Source of the DNA: Bombilactobacillus apium | GTDB taxonomy: Bacteria > Bacillota > Bacilli > Lactobacillales > Lactobacillaceae | Direction: 5' to 3' | DNA length: 64,000 nt | Assembly: GCF_013385145.1 (NCBI RefSeq) | Contig: NZ_JABZEC010000001.1 | Coordinates: 248,001 to 312,000 of the forward strand | In this document: positions 28,083-38,094 of the stretch, piece by piece | Numbering within the stretch: the stretch's first letter is position 1 | How the letters are laid out: every line of letters starts with the position of its first letter | Translations under genes and position numbers: made by a program | The notes under the pieces: generated by a model | The model's database searches: none | The model's input: only the letters and a program-made list of their open reading frames with translations | What the model was told of the DNA's origin: nothing

Positions 28083-28961
28083 TTAATAGATATGTTCTTG
28101 ATAAAAACGTCCGAGAATCATCTCGGCTTTGGTAATGCTGACAAAGGCATTCGGGTCGGCAATTTGGAGAGCCATTTGAAAATCACGGAGTTCATAACGG
28201 GAAATAACTGTAAAAAGCATCGTCTTGGGACGATGACGGTAAGCCCCTTCTACATTGTGAACGATGGTAATTCCCCGACGCATCTCATCTTGAATCTGAT
28301 GAATAACTTGTTCTGGATTGGAGGTAATGATAATTACCTGAAGTTTGCGATCGCGGGTATATAAAGCATCAATCACGCGACCGTTAACAAAAATTCCCAA
28401 AATAGTATAAAAAGCATAGACCCAGCCAAAAAGAAAACCAGCACCAGCAACAACGATGGTATTAAAAGCGATGTTAATCGAACCTACGCTTTTTCCCCAA
28501 CGTTTGCGGAGAACGATACCAATAATATCTAGTCCCCCCGTCGACATTTCATTTTTAAGCGCCAGTCCGGTTCCAAAGCCATTGAATAATCCCCCAAAAA
28601 TAGCACAAATAATGGGATCAAATTGAACTTTAACCGGCGGTAAAGTACGCATTAAAATGGTCGAGAAACAAACTGCAATTACGGTAAAAACGGTAAAATT
28701 ATGACCGATCTTTCGCCACGATAAAATCAAAAGCGGAAAATTAAGGGCCGCATAAAGCAAAGGGATTCCGATGTGAAATGGAAGCCAGCGTTGACTGACA
28801 GATGATAGTAACTGAGCCACTCCCATGATTCCCGAACCATAGATATGCCCCGGTGTCCAAAAGATATTGACAGCTAAGGCCACACAAAGGGAGTAAACTA
28901 CGGCCACGGAAAGGCGAGTAACATTACGGTAGCGTTTGACGATTTGTTCTAATTCGTTCAT
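28083..28961 (-). CDS. YitT family membrane protein (DUF161/DUF2179)
   Basis: 292 residues with about five to six hydrophobic helices in the first 190, containing the family segment NEMSTGGLDIIGIVLRKRWGKSVG. A soluble C-terminal domain (about residues 205-290) matches the DUF2179 pattern (VIIITSNPEQVIHQIQDEMRRGITI). Function unknown; YitT-like proteins occur in several copies per Firmicute genome. It is co-directional with nfo. Confidence 0.88.
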   Translation of the reverse strand: MNELEQIVKRYRNVTRLSVAVVYSLCVALAVNIFWTPGHIYGSGIMGVAQLLSSVSQRWLPFHIGIPLLYAALNFPLLILSWRKIGHNFTVFTVIAVCFSTILMRTLPPVKVQFDPIICAIFGGLFNGFGTGLALKNEMSTGGLDIIGIVLRKRWGKSVGSINIAFNTIVVAGAGFLFGWVYAFYTILGIFVNGRVIDALYTRDRKLQVIIITSNPEQVIHQIQDEMRRGITIVHNVEGAYRHRPKTMLFTVISRYELRDFQMALQIADPNAFVSITKAEMILGRFYQEHIY

Positions 28962-29032
28962 TAATATATAAATCCTTTACGATTGATTACTGTTACACTT
29001 TAACACATTCTGTACGTAATCACGGCGGGAAT

Positions 29033-29455
29033 TTATTTTTCAATTTCGGCGAGATAATCGCCATAGCCTGCGGAAACCATTTGGTCAAGGGGAATAAATT
29101 TTAAGGCTGCAGAATTAATACAGTAGCGTAAGCCTCCTTGATCTTGGGGTCCATCGGTAAAGACATGACCGAGATGCGAATCGGCTTGCGGACTGCGGAC
29201 CTCGATTCTTTCCAAACCATGAGATTGATCGCGTTTTTGTTGTAATTTAGTAATCGGTCGAGAAAAAGCAGGCCAACCACAGCCTGAATTGTATTTAGCA
29301 GTGGAAGCAAACAAGGGCTCTCCACTGACAACATCAACATAAATTCCGGGTTCAAAGTTTTGATCGTACTCATTGTGAAATGCTGGTTCGGTTCCGTTTT
29401 CTTGAGTCACCGCGTATTGTTCTGGTGTTAACGCCTTTTTTTCTGATTCATACAT
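29033..29455 (-). CDS. msrB: Peptide methionine-(R)-S-oxide reductase MsrB
   Basis: Repairs methionine-R-sulfoxide in oxidised proteins. The sequence has [22 protein letters not shown] and the active-site cysteine in [12 protein letters not shown]. The CxxC zinc pairs of some MsrB proteins are not present. 140 residues. AGGAGGTG precedes the ATG. A 21-base palindrome overlaps the likely -10 region. Confidence 0.95.
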   Translation of the reverse strand: MYESEKKALTPEQYAVTQENGTEPAFHNEYDQNFEPGIYVDVVSGEPLFASTAKYNSGCGWPAFSRPITKLQQKRDQSHGLERIEVRSPQADSHLGHVFTDGPQDQGGLRYCINSAALKFIPLDQMVSAGYGDYLAEIEK

Positions 29456-29470
29456 TAAAAAACACCTCCT

Positions 29471-29491
29471 AGTTAGTTATTATAACTAACT
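29471..29491. promoter_or_regulatory. Palindrome over the msrB promoter region
   Basis: AGTTAGTTA-TTA-TAACTAACT, perfect arms of nine bases. The centre reads TATAAT on the minus strand and lies just before the msrB ribosome site. This is where an operator would sit, although it could also be a leader hairpin. The -35 region is weak. Confidence 0.5.
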
Positions 29492-29516
29492 TGGCGGTGT
29501 TCGAAAAGAAAGTGCT

Positions 29517-31274
29517 TTAATCGGTAATCTTTAGATGGAGATCATTTAATTGAGCTTGAGCAACAATTGACGGAGCCTTGGTCATCGCTTCAGTAGCCTT
29601 GGAATTCTTAGGAAAGGCAATCACATCCCGAATATTTTGCCGATGGGCCAGTAACATTGCGAAACGATCTAAGCCAATTGCTAATCCTCCATGAGGTGGG
29701 AAACCATACTCTAAAGCATCAAGGAGAAAGCCAAACTGCGCTTGGGCTTGTTCTGGTGTAAAGCCAAGTGCCTTGAGCATCTTTTCTTGAATTGAGCGTT
29801 GATGGATCCGGATTGATCCCCCACCTAACTCGTAGCCATTTAAGACAATATCATAACTTTGGGCATGAGCTCGATGCGGATCAGTATCAAGTAAAGCTAC
29901 ATCTTCTTCATTAGGCATCGTGAAGGGATGGTGGGCACTGATCCAACGTTGATCGCCTTCATCATATTCAAATAAAGGCCAATCTACTACCCAGAGGAAA
30001 TTATATTGATCTTCTTGATATAAGTTTAATTCCTGAGCAAAGTGGGTCCGTAAATAACCTAAAGCCGCGGCACAGACCTTCTTGCTGGCAGCAACAAAGA
30101 GGACCAAGTCATTGTCAGCGAGACCTAATCTTTGAATTAATTGTTCAGTTTGTGGTTTTAAGAATTTAGCGGCGGGACCAGTAAGTTGATCTTCAGCCAC
30201 TTTTACCCAAGCTAGTCCTTGTGCATGGAAACGTTTGATATACTCTTGTTGTTCTTCAATCTTCTTACGGGAGTATTGATTAGCTGCGTTCTTGATTACA
30301 ATGGCTTTAACTTGTCCGCCTTGGGCAAGAGCCTGCTGGAAAACCTTAAAGTCACTGTCTTGGAATAAGGGACTCAGATCTTGTAATTCCATCCCATAAC
30401 GGGTATCGGGCTTATCGGAACCAAAGCGATCCATGGCCTCATTCCAAGTAATTCTTGGGAATGGCAACGAAACTTTAATTCCTTTGGTGTCTTCCATGAC
30501 TTGGGCAATTAAACCTTCAGTATAATCTTGAATTTGTTCAGCACTTAAAAAGCTAGTTTCTAAGTCAATTTGGGTAAATTCTGGTTGCCGGTCACCCCGC
30601 AAGTCTTCATCACGGAAACACCGCGCAATTTGGTAATATTTATCAAATCCTGCTCCCATCAGCAGTTGTTTAAATAACTGTGGTGATTGGGGTAAAGCAT
30701 AAAAGCTTCCCGGATAAACCCGCGAAGGAACTAGATAATCTCGAGCTCCTTCTGGAGTTGACTTGGCTAAATCTGGAGTTTCAATATTAATGAAGCCCTG
30801 TTGATTTAAATAATTATGCGTCGTCGCCATAATCTGGGAGCGAAGGCGTAAACCCTGCTGCATTTCGGGACGACGTAAATCTAAATAACGATATTTTAAT
30901 TTAGTATCTTCTGTAGCTTCGACTTGATCTTCGATTTGAAAAGGAATTACTTTGGATTCATTCAAAACCGTTAGTTGTTGAACTTCAACTTCAATTTTTC
31001 CCGTTTTCATATCAGGATTGATATTCTGTTCTTGACGAGCAACGACTTGACCGGTAATTTGAATTACATATTCAGCATGGAGCTGGCTGGCAGTCGTAAA
31101 AATAGCTTCGTCCGTTTTTTGATTGAAAACTAACTGAACCAAACCTTCTCGATCACGTAAATCCACAAAAATTAAATTACCTAAGTTTCGTTGAGTTTGC
31201 ACCCAACCAGCTAAAGTAACCTCTTGTTCTAAATATTTCTCGGTAATTAAACCACAATAATTGGTTCGCTTCAT
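29517..31274 (-). CDS. aspS: Aspartyl-tRNA synthetase
   Basis: Class IIb synthetase. The N-terminal OB-fold anticodon domain includes [26 protein letters not shown]. The core has [39 protein letters not shown]-type motif 2 elements and [13 protein letters not shown] motif 3, with the bacterial GAD insertion between. 585 residues is the bacterial length. It starts six bases after hisS, the standard hisS-aspS operon. Confidence 0.96.
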   Translation of the reverse strand: MKRTNYCGLITEKYLEQEVTLAGWVQTQRNLGNLIFVDLRDREGLVQLVFNQKTDEAIFTTASQLHAEYVIQITGQVVARQEQNINPDMKTGKIEVEVQQLTVLNESKVIPFQIEDQVEATEDTKLKYRYLDLRRPEMQQGLRLRSQIMATTHNYLNQQGFINIETPDLAKSTPEGARDYLVPSRVYPGSFYALPQSPQLFKQLLMGAGFDKYYQIARCFRDEDLRGDRQPEFTQIDLETSFLSAEQIQDYTEGLIAQVMEDTKGIKVSLPFPRITWNEAMDRFGSDKPDTRYGMELQDLSPLFQDSDFKVFQQALAQGGQVKAIVIKNAANQYSRKKIEEQQEYIKRFHAQGLAWVKVAEDQLTGPAAKFLKPQTEQLIQRLGLADNDLVLFVAASKKVCAAALGYLRTHFAQELNLYQEDQYNFLWVVDWPLFEYDEGDQRWISAHHPFTMPNEEDVALLDTDPHRAHAQSYDIVLNGYELGGGSIRIHQRSIQEKMLKALGFTPEQAQAQFGFLLDALEYGFPPHGGLAIGLDRFAMLLAHRQNIRDVIAFPKNSKATEAMTKAPSIVAQAQLNDLHLKITD

Positions 31275-31280
31275 TCTTTC

Positions 31281-32561
31281 CTACCCCGCCTTTATGGTCT
31301 TCAAGATGTTTACAATTTTGGTTAAATCAATTTGAGTTTCTCGACCATCACTCATCCTTTTTAATTGTGCCGTTTGTGATTCTAACTCACTGGCTCCAAT
31401 AGCTAAAGTAAAGCGGGCCTGCAAACGATTAGCTTGCTTAAATTGCCCCTTAACTTTCTTAGAAGCATAATCCCGTTCAGCAGAAATTCCAGCTTGGCGA
31501 AGTTGATTTAATAACTGGGAAACCGCCGTTGAACTAGCAGGGTCAACGGTTACTAAGTAAATATCTGGACCAGCTAAGCTAGGCAAGGGAACATTTTCGT
31601 TTTCTAGTAATAATAAGAGACGTTCTAAACCAATTCCGAAACCAACACCAGAAACATCCGGACCGCCTAGTTGTTGAACTAAACCGTTGTAACGTCCTCC
31701 AGCAACGATGGTCATTTCACGATTATCAAAGGCGGGACTCTGAACCATAATTTCAAAAATAGTGTGATTATAGTAATCTAGTCCACGGACCATTTGTGAA
31801 TCGACTTGATAATTAATCTTTAAGGCTTGTAAGGTTTTTTCAACTTGATTAAAGTGTTCTTTAGCTTCAGGAGTTAAATAATCTAAAATTTTGGGAGCTT
31901 GGGTAACTAACTCTTGATCTTTCGAATCTTTACTATCTAAAATCCGGAGCGGATTCTTCTCCAAACGAACCTGAGAATCAGCACTCAGTTGCTCTTTAAG
32001 AGGGTTCAAATAGGCTAAAAGAGCCTGATGATAATCTTTTCGGGTTTGGGGATCACCTAAAGTATTAATAACCACTCGATAATTGTGGAGTCCCAATTTT
32101 TGGAGATAAGTTAAGGCTACAGCAATAACTTCAACATCTAGATCGGGACTATCACTACCGAAAGCTTCAATTCCAATTTGATTAAATTGCCGTTGCCGAC
32201 CGGCTTGGGGCCGTTCATAACGAAACATCGGGCCCTGATACCAGACCTTGTAGGGACTGAGATGGTCTGGACCAAAAAGTTTATTCTCTACGTAAGCGCG
32301 CACAACTCCCGCCGTGCCTTCCGGCCGCAAAGCTAAATGCCGGCCACCTTTATCCGCAAAATCATACATTTCTTTGGAAACAATATCGGAGCTATCTCCC
32401 GAAGAACGAGCAAAGACCTCATATTGTTCAAACAATGGTGTTCGGATTTCATGATATTGATAATTATTGAAGACCTCTTGGGCCACAGTCGTAATATACT
32501 GCCAGTGACGAACTTCTTCAGGTAATAAGTCCGCGGTACCCTTGGGTTTTTGATAACGCAC
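31281..32561 (-). CDS. hisS: Histidyl-tRNA synthetase
   Basis: Class II synthetase. It begins MRYQKPKGTADLLPEE, has RPEGTAGVVRA, MFRYERPQAGRQRQFNQ (motif 2), GGRYNGLV and GFGIGLERLLLLL (motif 3), and a C-terminal anticodon-binding domain. 426 residues. The start is GTG with GGAGG just upstream. A structured leader of about 150 bases precedes it; aspS follows. Confidence 0.96.
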   Translation of the reverse strand: MRYQKPKGTADLLPEEVRHWQYITTVAQEVFNNYQYHEIRTPLFEQYEVFARSSGDSSDIVSKEMYDFADKGGRHLALRPEGTAGVVRAYVENKLFGPDHLSPYKVWYQGPMFRYERPQAGRQRQFNQIGIEAFGSDSPDLDVEVIAVALTYLQKLGLHNYRVVINTLGDPQTRKDYHQALLAYLNPLKEQLSADSQVRLEKNPLRILDSKDSKDQELVTQAPKILDYLTPEAKEHFNQVEKTLQALKINYQVDSQMVRGLDYYNHTIFEIMVQSPAFDNREMTIVAGGRYNGLVQQLGGPDVSGVGFGIGLERLLLLLENENVPLPSLAGPDIYLVTVDPASSTAVSQLLNQLRQAGISAERDYASKKVKGQFKQANRLQARFTLAIGASELESQTAQLKRMSDGRETQIDLTKIVNILKTIKAG

Positions 32562-32602
32562 GGGAATTCCTCCTTAATATTCAGGGGTTTTCGACAATAA
32601 AA

Positions 32603-32725
32603 AACACCCTTATAGCAAATAATGGTGTTAAAATAAAGGTATTTTTGAAGTTCGAAACAATACCGCTCCAGTGGGACTAACTTGTTAGTCCCACTAGCCA
32701 TTTAATTTACTTAATTCATATTATA
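32603..32725 (-). promoter_or_regulatory. Structured attenuator-like leader of hisS-aspS
   Basis: A -10 (TATAAT, 32725-32720) starts a leader with three hairpins in order. The first is a perfect 12-bp inverted repeat (AGTGGGACTAAC/GTTAGTCCCACT, 32695-32670). The second is GGTATT...AATACC. The third is a terminator AACACC...GGTGTT followed by a T-run (32629-32597). The T-box core TGGNACC is not seen. This looks like transcription attenuation, but the ligand is unknown. Confidence 0.65.
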
Positions 32726-32830
32726 AGTTAACCATCCTCTTAAACAAAGTCAAGCCGCAAATCTAGGTTAAATCGTGTGCTTTAATATTTTTTATATTAT
32801 AATGTTTTTGAAAGATAATCAGGGGAGTTT

Positions 32831-34165
32831 ATGTTTATGAAAAGATCAAAGCGTTCTCCAATTCCTAATCCCCGTGTTTTTTGGACCTACTTAGTTGTTT
32901 TGGGTTTAATTCTTCTATCTGGAGTTTCAACTCTCTCTCTGGCCCAGGATAATCAAGTAGTTGTTAAAGCAAAGTTTTTAAATGTGCGGATGGGACCCAG
33001 CCTCGCCTATTCTACTATTATGCAGGTTAAGCGTGGTGAGACTTTAACTATTTTAAGTAAAAAGAATCAATGGTATCAGGTTCGCCTAGCTGGCGATCGA
33101 ATTGGTTGGGTTGCTAGTTGGTTGATTGAAAATGGCGACGTGAATACTTCCCATAATACTGTTGGCGTTATTAAAGCTGTAAATACCGAAGTTTATAAGT
33201 ATGCCGAAAAAAATTCCGAAGTCTTGGGAACTCTAAATCAAGGTCAACATGTTAATGTTGTTTATACGCAAAAAGACTGGAACCAAATTCTCTATCAAAA
33301 TACCGTTGCTTGGGTCCCTGATTCCGCAATTTTGATGACCGATCAAGTTGCGCAAAAGATTAAAGACCCGACCCCCAATTCCCAGCAAGCGACGGTTAAT
33401 ATTCAGTCAGTAACAACTTTACAAAATAACACTAAAATTTATAAGCAAGCTAATGAACGTTCTGAAGTTGTGGCCCATGTTCCCGATCAAACGACACTGC
33501 CCTACTTAGGAACAGAGCATGATTTTTATAAAGTCAAACTAAATTCGGGAGATACGGGTTATCTATATAGTCGTTTAGTTTCTATTTCTGATAATAAGCA
33601 TCAGATTAAGTCTGCCGCAACTAACTTATCAGAAGCAACGATTGTGATTGATCCAGGTCATGGTGGGCGCGACACGGGAGCTCTTTCGGAAAGTCAAAAG
33701 GGCTTTGAAAAAAACTATACCTTGGATGTCGCTTCACGCTTACAACAGCATCTGAAAAAATCGGGTGCAAATGTGATTTTAACGCGGAGCAAGGATCAAT
33801 TTGTTGATTTAGCCGAGCGAGCTCGCTTGTCCAATAAGTTGAATGCCGATGCCTTTATCAGTATCCATTTTGATTCAACACCCAAAGGAGGACAAGCAAC
33901 GGGGCTAACTACCTACTATTATTCGGCTAAGAAAGATCAACGTTTAGCGAATCAAGTTAACCAACAATTGCGTGGTCTTCCAATTTCTAATCGAGGAATT
34001 CGGACGGCCGATTTTGAAGTTACACGAGAAAATGAACAACCGGCGATCTTAGTTGAAGGAGGTTATATCAATAATCCTCACGACTTTAAGCAGATTAAGT
34101 CGGAACATTATCGCGACCAATTGGCCGCTAAAATTGCCACTGGTCTCGCTAATTATTTTAAATAA
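32831..34165 (+). CDS. SH3-domain N-acetylmuramoyl-L-alanine amidase
   Basis: Secreted or membrane-anchored cell-wall hydrolase. One N-terminal hydrophobic segment (about residues 18-38) is followed by three bacterial SH3-like repeats (about 45-105, 112-165 and 190-250). A C-terminal Amidase_3 domain then spans about 270-443. Zinc and catalytic residues are visible in VIDPGHGGRDTGA, GFEKNYTLDVA, FISIHFDS and ILVEGGYINN. 444 residues; ribosome site GGGGAG. It is the only plus-strand gene in this part and ends in a bidirectional terminator shared with dtd. Confidence 0.93.
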   Translation: MFMKRSKRSPIPNPRVFWTYLVVLGLILLSGVSTLSLAQDNQVVVKAKFLNVRMGPSLAYSTIMQVKRGETLTILSKKNQWYQVRLAGDRIGWVASWLIENGDVNTSHNTVGVIKAVNTEVYKYAEKNSEVLGTLNQGQHVNVVYTQKDWNQILYQNTVAWVPDSAILMTDQVAQKIKDPTPNSQQATVNIQSVTTLQNNTKIYKQANERSEVVAHVPDQTTLPYLGTEHDFYKVKLNSGDTGYLYSRLVSISDNKHQIKSAATNLSEATIVIDPGHGGRDTGALSESQKGFEKNYTLDVASRLQQHLKKSGANVILTRSKDQFVDLAERARLSNKLNADAFISIHFDSTPKGGQATGLTTYYYSAKKDQRLANQVNQQLRGLPISNRGIRTADFEVTRENEQPAILVEGGYINNPHDFKQIKSEHYRDQLAAKIATGLANYFK

Positions 34166-34170
34166 AATTA

Positions 34171-34208
34171 AAAACGGAGCTCAAAATTAAAATCTTGAGC
34201 CCCGTTTT
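34171..34208. terminator. Bidirectional terminator between amidase and dtd
   Basis: AAAACGGAGCTCAA pairs with TTGAGCCCCGTTTTT, with A-run and T-run on the two sides, between convergent stops. Confidence 0.9.
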
Positions 34209-34216
34209 TAATTTGT

Positions 34217-34660
34217 CTAAGCTTCGTAAATAATCGTCAAAGGACCATCGTTAACTAATTTAATTTGCATATCAGCCCCAAAGACTCCCGTTTGAACCAG
34301 AATTTGCGGATTATAAATTTGTAACTGCTGATTGAAACGTTGATATAATCTTTCGGCCGCTTGCGGGGCTAAAGCCTCCTGAAAGCTAGGACGATTCCCC
34401 TTTTTCGTATTAGCATAAAGGGTAAATTGGGAAATTGAGAGAAATTCCCCCTGAATATCTTGAATACTACAATTAATTTTCCCGGCTGGATCAGCGAAAA
34501 CGCGACTTTTAGCAATTTTTCCGGCCAAATAATCGACTTGTTCCACCGTATCTTCTTGACCCAGACCAACTAATAAAAGAGCTCCCAGACCAATCTTGGC
34601 GTGTAGACTTCCAGCAATTTCAACTTGAGCTTCTTGAACACGTTGTAAAACAACTTTCAT
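34217..34660 (-). CDS. dtd: D-aminoacyl-tRNA deacylase
   Basis: Proofreading enzyme that removes D-amino acids, and glycine from tRNA-Ala. The Gly-cisPro motif region NDGPLTIIYEA is at the C-terminus and FTLYANTKKGNRPSFQEA contains the family SQFTLYA..KGNRPSF motif. 147 residues. It lies 13 bases downstream of rsh, the common relA-dtd order. Confidence 0.95.
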   Translation of the reverse strand: MKVVLQRVQEAQVEIAGSLHAKIGLGALLLVGLGQEDTVEQVDYLAGKIAKSRVFADPAGKINCSIQDIQGEFLSISQFTLYANTKKGNRPSFQEALAPQAAERLYQRFNQQLQIYNPQILVQTGVFGADMQIKLVNDGPLTIIYEA

Positions 34661-34673
34661 TTTTTTACCTCAG

Positions 34674-36887
34674 TTAATTAATGATTCGTTTAATATCGTA
34701 GACATCAGGGACGTTATTGATTCGCTGCATGATGTCTTTTAGGTGGGATAAGTTTCGAACGCCTACGGAAAGTGAAATATTGGCCATTTCATTATGGTCC
34801 ATCCGGCCATTAATTCCCGCTAAGAGATTAGTTTGTTTATTAACCACTTGTAAAATGTCGTTGAGCAAACCGTTGCGATTATAACCAAAGACTTCTAATT
34901 TAACTACATAATTATGATTTTGGACATTTCCCCAGTTAGCTTCAATTAAGCGAGATTGCTGCTGATCATCTTGAATGTTAGGACAATTTTGCCGGTGAAT
35001 TGTGACTCCCCGGCCTTTAGTAATATAGCCCACGATAGGATCCCCGGGAATCGGAGTACAACATTTTGCCATATGAATTAAGAGATTTTCAATTCCTTGG
35101 ATCTCCACTTCCCTTTCTTCGGTCTCCGGAGCTGGGGTAGAAGTTTCTGGAATTGGAGTTTCAGTGTCAGCAGTTAAAATCTTATTTTCCCGTTCATTTT
35201 TTGTCTGTTGAGCATTTTTTTTGAGATTGACTTCGGTTAAACGATTAATAACCCCAATAGCTGAAACTTCTCCATAACCAACCGCGGCTAATAATTCTGA
35301 TTCGGTTGTGAAGTTATAGTGTTCCAAAATCGGTTGCAGCTCTTTTTTATTTAAATAATGCTTCGGGGCTAGATTTCGATCAGTCAATTCTTGTTCAAGT
35401 TTACTGCGTCCCAGATCAATATTATCTTGGCGATCCATAATCTTGAAATAACGCTTGATTTTATTTCGGGCTCGCGCTGTATGCACTAAATTTTCCCAAT
35501 CACGACTTGGAGAAGCATTAGATTGCGTCAAGAGTTCAACTAAATCACCATTGCGTAATTTATAGTCAAGGGGAACAATCTTGCCGTTAACTTTAGCGCC
35601 AATTGTGTGATTCCCAACTTCAGTGTGAACTTGGTAAGCGAAATCAAGGGGAATCGAATTTTGCGGCAACTCCATAACTTCACCCTTAGGAGTAAAGACA
35701 TAAACTCGATCGGTGAAGATGTCTCCTTGGACATTGCGCATAAAATCAGTATCAGTCGATGATTCTTCTTGGATTTCCATAATTTCTCGAAAAACATCGA
35801 TTTGGTGATCATTACTATCTAAAGTTAGTTTATTTTTTTTGCCTTCTTTGTAGGCCCAGTGAGCAGCAACCCCAAATTCAGCGATTTCGTGCATTTGATA
35901 AGTTCGAATTTGAACTTCCAAAGGACGTCCTTGAGGTCCGATAACTGTAGTATGCAGCGATTGATAACCATTAACTTTAGGAACCGCGATATAGTCCTTA
36001 AAACGTCCAGGAACAGGCTTCCATTGGGCATGAATGTTTCCTAACACTCCATAACAATCGCGAACCGACTTGACCATGATCCGAATCGCCAGCAGGTCAT
36101 ATAACTCACTAAATTGTTTATGTTTTTCGACCATCTTTTTATAAATAGAATAGATATGCTTAGCCCGACCGCTAATATCGTAATCAATTTTTAATTGGTC
36201 AATATTTGCTTTAACGCCCGCAATTGCTTCTTGAATATAGGCTTCCCGTTGATTTCGTTTGGAATTCATCAAATGAACGATGCGATAATACTGTTGGGGA
36301 TTCAAATAACGAAGCGATAGGTCCTCTAGTTCCCATTTAATCGTACTAATTCCTAAGCGATCGGCTAAAGGAGCATAGATCCCTAAAGTCTCGTTGGCAA
36401 TCCGCCTTTGTTTATCAGGACGTAAATGTTGCAAAGTTCGCATATTATGCAGACGATCCGCTAATTTGACCATGATAACCCGCATATCTTTAGCTGTCGC
36501 TAAGAGCATCTTGCGGTGATTAGCCGCCAGAAGTTCTTGGTGTGACTGATATTTATAGCGGGAAATCTTCGTGACTCCCTCCACGATGTTAGCGACATCA
36601 TTCCCAAATAATTCCCGAATATCTTCCGAAATAATTGGAGTATCTTCGACAACATCGTGCAAAAATCCAGCCGAAACGGTATCAGGATCCATCCGCAAGT
36701 TGGCCAAGATTGCTGCTACTTGAATTGGATGAATAATGTAAGGTTCCCCTGAAGCACGCTTTTGATCACGATGAACATATTTTGCCATTTGGTAAGCTTT
36801 TTTAATATAGGTAATATGGCGTTCATTCATGTATTCTTGACAAATTGAAAAGACTTCAGTTGCAGTATAGATTTTTTCCTTCGACAT
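34674..36887 (-). CDS. rsh: Bifunctional (p)ppGpp synthetase/hydrolase
   Basis: RelA/SpoT homologue controlling the stringent response. The HD hydrolase domain is intact (HPIQVAAIL, FLHDVVEDTP, KLADRLHNMRTL), so hydrolysis is expected. The synthetase domain has YDLLAIRIMV and GYQSLHTTV. A TGS domain (about residues 390-450, VYVFTPKGEVMELPQ) and a C-terminal ACT domain follow. 737 residues. Promoter and start lie after a terminator that closes the prmA-rsmE operon. Confidence 0.95.
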   Translation of the reverse strand: MSKEKIYTATEVFSICQEYMNERHITYIKKAYQMAKYVHRDQKRASGEPYIIHPIQVAAILANLRMDPDTVSAGFLHDVVEDTPIISEDIRELFGNDVANIVEGVTKISRYKYQSHQELLAANHRKMLLATAKDMRVIMVKLADRLHNMRTLQHLRPDKQRRIANETLGIYAPLADRLGISTIKWELEDLSLRYLNPQQYYRIVHLMNSKRNQREAYIQEAIAGVKANIDQLKIDYDISGRAKHIYSIYKKMVEKHKQFSELYDLLAIRIMVKSVRDCYGVLGNIHAQWKPVPGRFKDYIAVPKVNGYQSLHTTVIGPQGRPLEVQIRTYQMHEIAEFGVAAHWAYKEGKKNKLTLDSNDHQIDVFREIMEIQEESSTDTDFMRNVQGDIFTDRVYVFTPKGEVMELPQNSIPLDFAYQVHTEVGNHTIGAKVNGKIVPLDYKLRNGDLVELLTQSNASPSRDWENLVHTARARNKIKRYFKIMDRQDNIDLGRSKLEQELTDRNLAPKHYLNKKELQPILEHYNFTTESELLAAVGYGEVSAIGVINRLTEVNLKKNAQQTKNERENKILTADTETPIPETSTPAPETEEREVEIQGIENLLIHMAKCCTPIPGDPIVGYITKGRGVTIHRQNCPNIQDDQQQSRLIEANWGNVQNHNYVVKLEVFGYNRNGLLNDILQVVNKQTNLLAGINGRMDHNEMANISLSVGVRNLSHLKDIMQRINNVPDVYDIKRIIN

Positions 36888-36919
36888 GAAGTGTACTCAC
36901 CACCAATTTTAAAATATAA

Positions 36920-36942
36920 GAAAAGCACACCCTAAGTGTGCT
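36920..36942 (-). terminator. Terminator of the prmA-rsmE operon
   Basis: On the minus strand AGCACAC-TTAGG-GTGTGCT followed by TTTTCTTATATTTT, about 55 bases after the small membrane gene and before rsh. Confidence 0.82.
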
Positions 36943-36996
36943 ACTAATCTTAGTTAATGTAATTATGGAGAAAAAAACTGCTAATTACAATCTTTC

Positions 36997-37338
36997 TTAT
37001 TTATTTTTTTCTAAAATAAAAGCTAAATATTCAATCAAAAAATAGAGGACTACTAGAAGATAAGCGTAGATACTTAGGGGATAACGCAATAAGACCAGCA
37101 TCAAAAAGCATCCCGGAACAATTAAAAAAGTCCACTTGGCTTGTTCGTTTCTTTGAATCCAGCGACCGAAATACCATGCGTAGAGAGAATTAATGATCAA
37201 AAATAAGCCACCCACGCGTCCCGGTTTGCCAATTCCGAGAGAGCCAGTTAGTAAAGGTAAGGTAATGATAATGACAATTGTTAATAGTAGAATTGGACAA
37301 TATCTTGAATTCCAAAAATTTCTAATTTGTATTTTCAC
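36997..37338 (-). CDS. Small membrane protein, unknown function
   Basis: 113 residues with three to four hydrophobic segments (about 13-32, 42-56, 66-82 and 86-105) and a Lys-rich end. I do not recognise the family. It starts three bases after rsmE and is the last gene of prmA-rsmE-orf, followed by a terminator, so it is probably expressed with them. Confidence 0.7.
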   Translation of the reverse strand: MKIQIRNFWNSRYCPILLLTIVIIITLPLLTGSLGIGKPGRVGGLFLIINSLYAWYFGRWIQRNEQAKWTFLIVPGCFLMLVLLRYPLSIYAYLLVVLYFLIEYLAFILEKNK

Positions 37339-37341
37339 TCG

Positions 37342-38094
37342 TTATTCCCACTTACTTAATTCAGTTTGATAGGAAACAGCACTCAAAAAATAGAGAGGTG
37401 CTGTTTCAGCACGCAAAATTCGCGGTCCTAAACCGCAAACTTTATAATTATTTTGCCTCAATTGAGTAATTTCTTCAACTGTAAATCCCCCCTCGGGGCC
37501 AAAAACTCCAATTAGCGATTGTTGGGGCTTTAAACTGGTTAAACTAGTCGTTAATTGTGCACCCTCCCCTTTTTTAGCCGCTTCTTCATAGGCTACTAGC
37601 TGACAAGAATAGCTGGTCGCGGCTATTTTTGCCAGCTGATCGTAATAGTGAACTTGCGGAACTAACAGCCGCTTCGATTGTTGAGCAGCATTTAGAGCAA
37701 TTTGTTGAAGTCGAGCGAGCTTTTTTTCTTGAACGTTGGCTTTCCACTTCATAATCGAATAATGGGCTGGGAAAAAGATTAAATTGGTCACACCCAGTTC
37801 AGTAGCTTTTTGCGTAATCCATTCCAATTTATCCTTTTTGGATAAGGCACAAGCCAAAGTTACTTGTAGAGGCAATTCAGAGCTAACCCGCTTTTGTGGG
37901 ACTAAATTCACCTGAAAAGTAGTCTGAGAAATATTTTTAATCGTAGCTTGATAAGTAGCATGGCCAGAATCGACAATCCAAAATTGATCCTTGACCCCTA
38001 GACGGAGGACCTTGATTAAATGTTGAAAATCAGCTTCGCCCAAGGTTAATTGCGTTTGATTTTGTAAGTCGAGGGCACTAAAGATTTGTTGCAT
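37342..38094 (-). CDS. rsmE: 16S rRNA m3U1498 methyltransferase
   Basis: SPOUT-family methyltransferase. An N-terminal PUA-like part is followed by the knot region with KDKLEWITQKATELGV, IGVFGPEGGFTVEEI and LGPRILRAETAPLYFLSAVSY, all family signatures. 250 residues. Its start lies inside the end of prmA (17-base overlap), a common pair. Confidence 0.94.
   Translation of the reverse strand: MQQIFSALDLQNQTQLTLGEADFQHLIKVLRLGVKDQFWIVDSGHATYQATIKNISQTTFQVNLVPQKRVSSELPLQVTLACALSKKDKLEWITQKATELGVTNLIFFPAHYSIMKWKANVQEKKLARLQQIALNAAQQSKRLLVPQVHYYDQLAKIAATSYSCQLVAYEEAAKKGEGAQLTTSLTSLKPQQSLIGVFGPEGGFTVEEITQLRQNNYKVCGLGPRILRAETAPLYFLSAVSYQTELSKWE

Noticed and set aside
32562-32720. T-box riboswitch before hisS
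   Set aside because: Terminator and leader exist, but the TGGNACC bulge and stem I elements are not found; reported only as an attenuator of unknown type.
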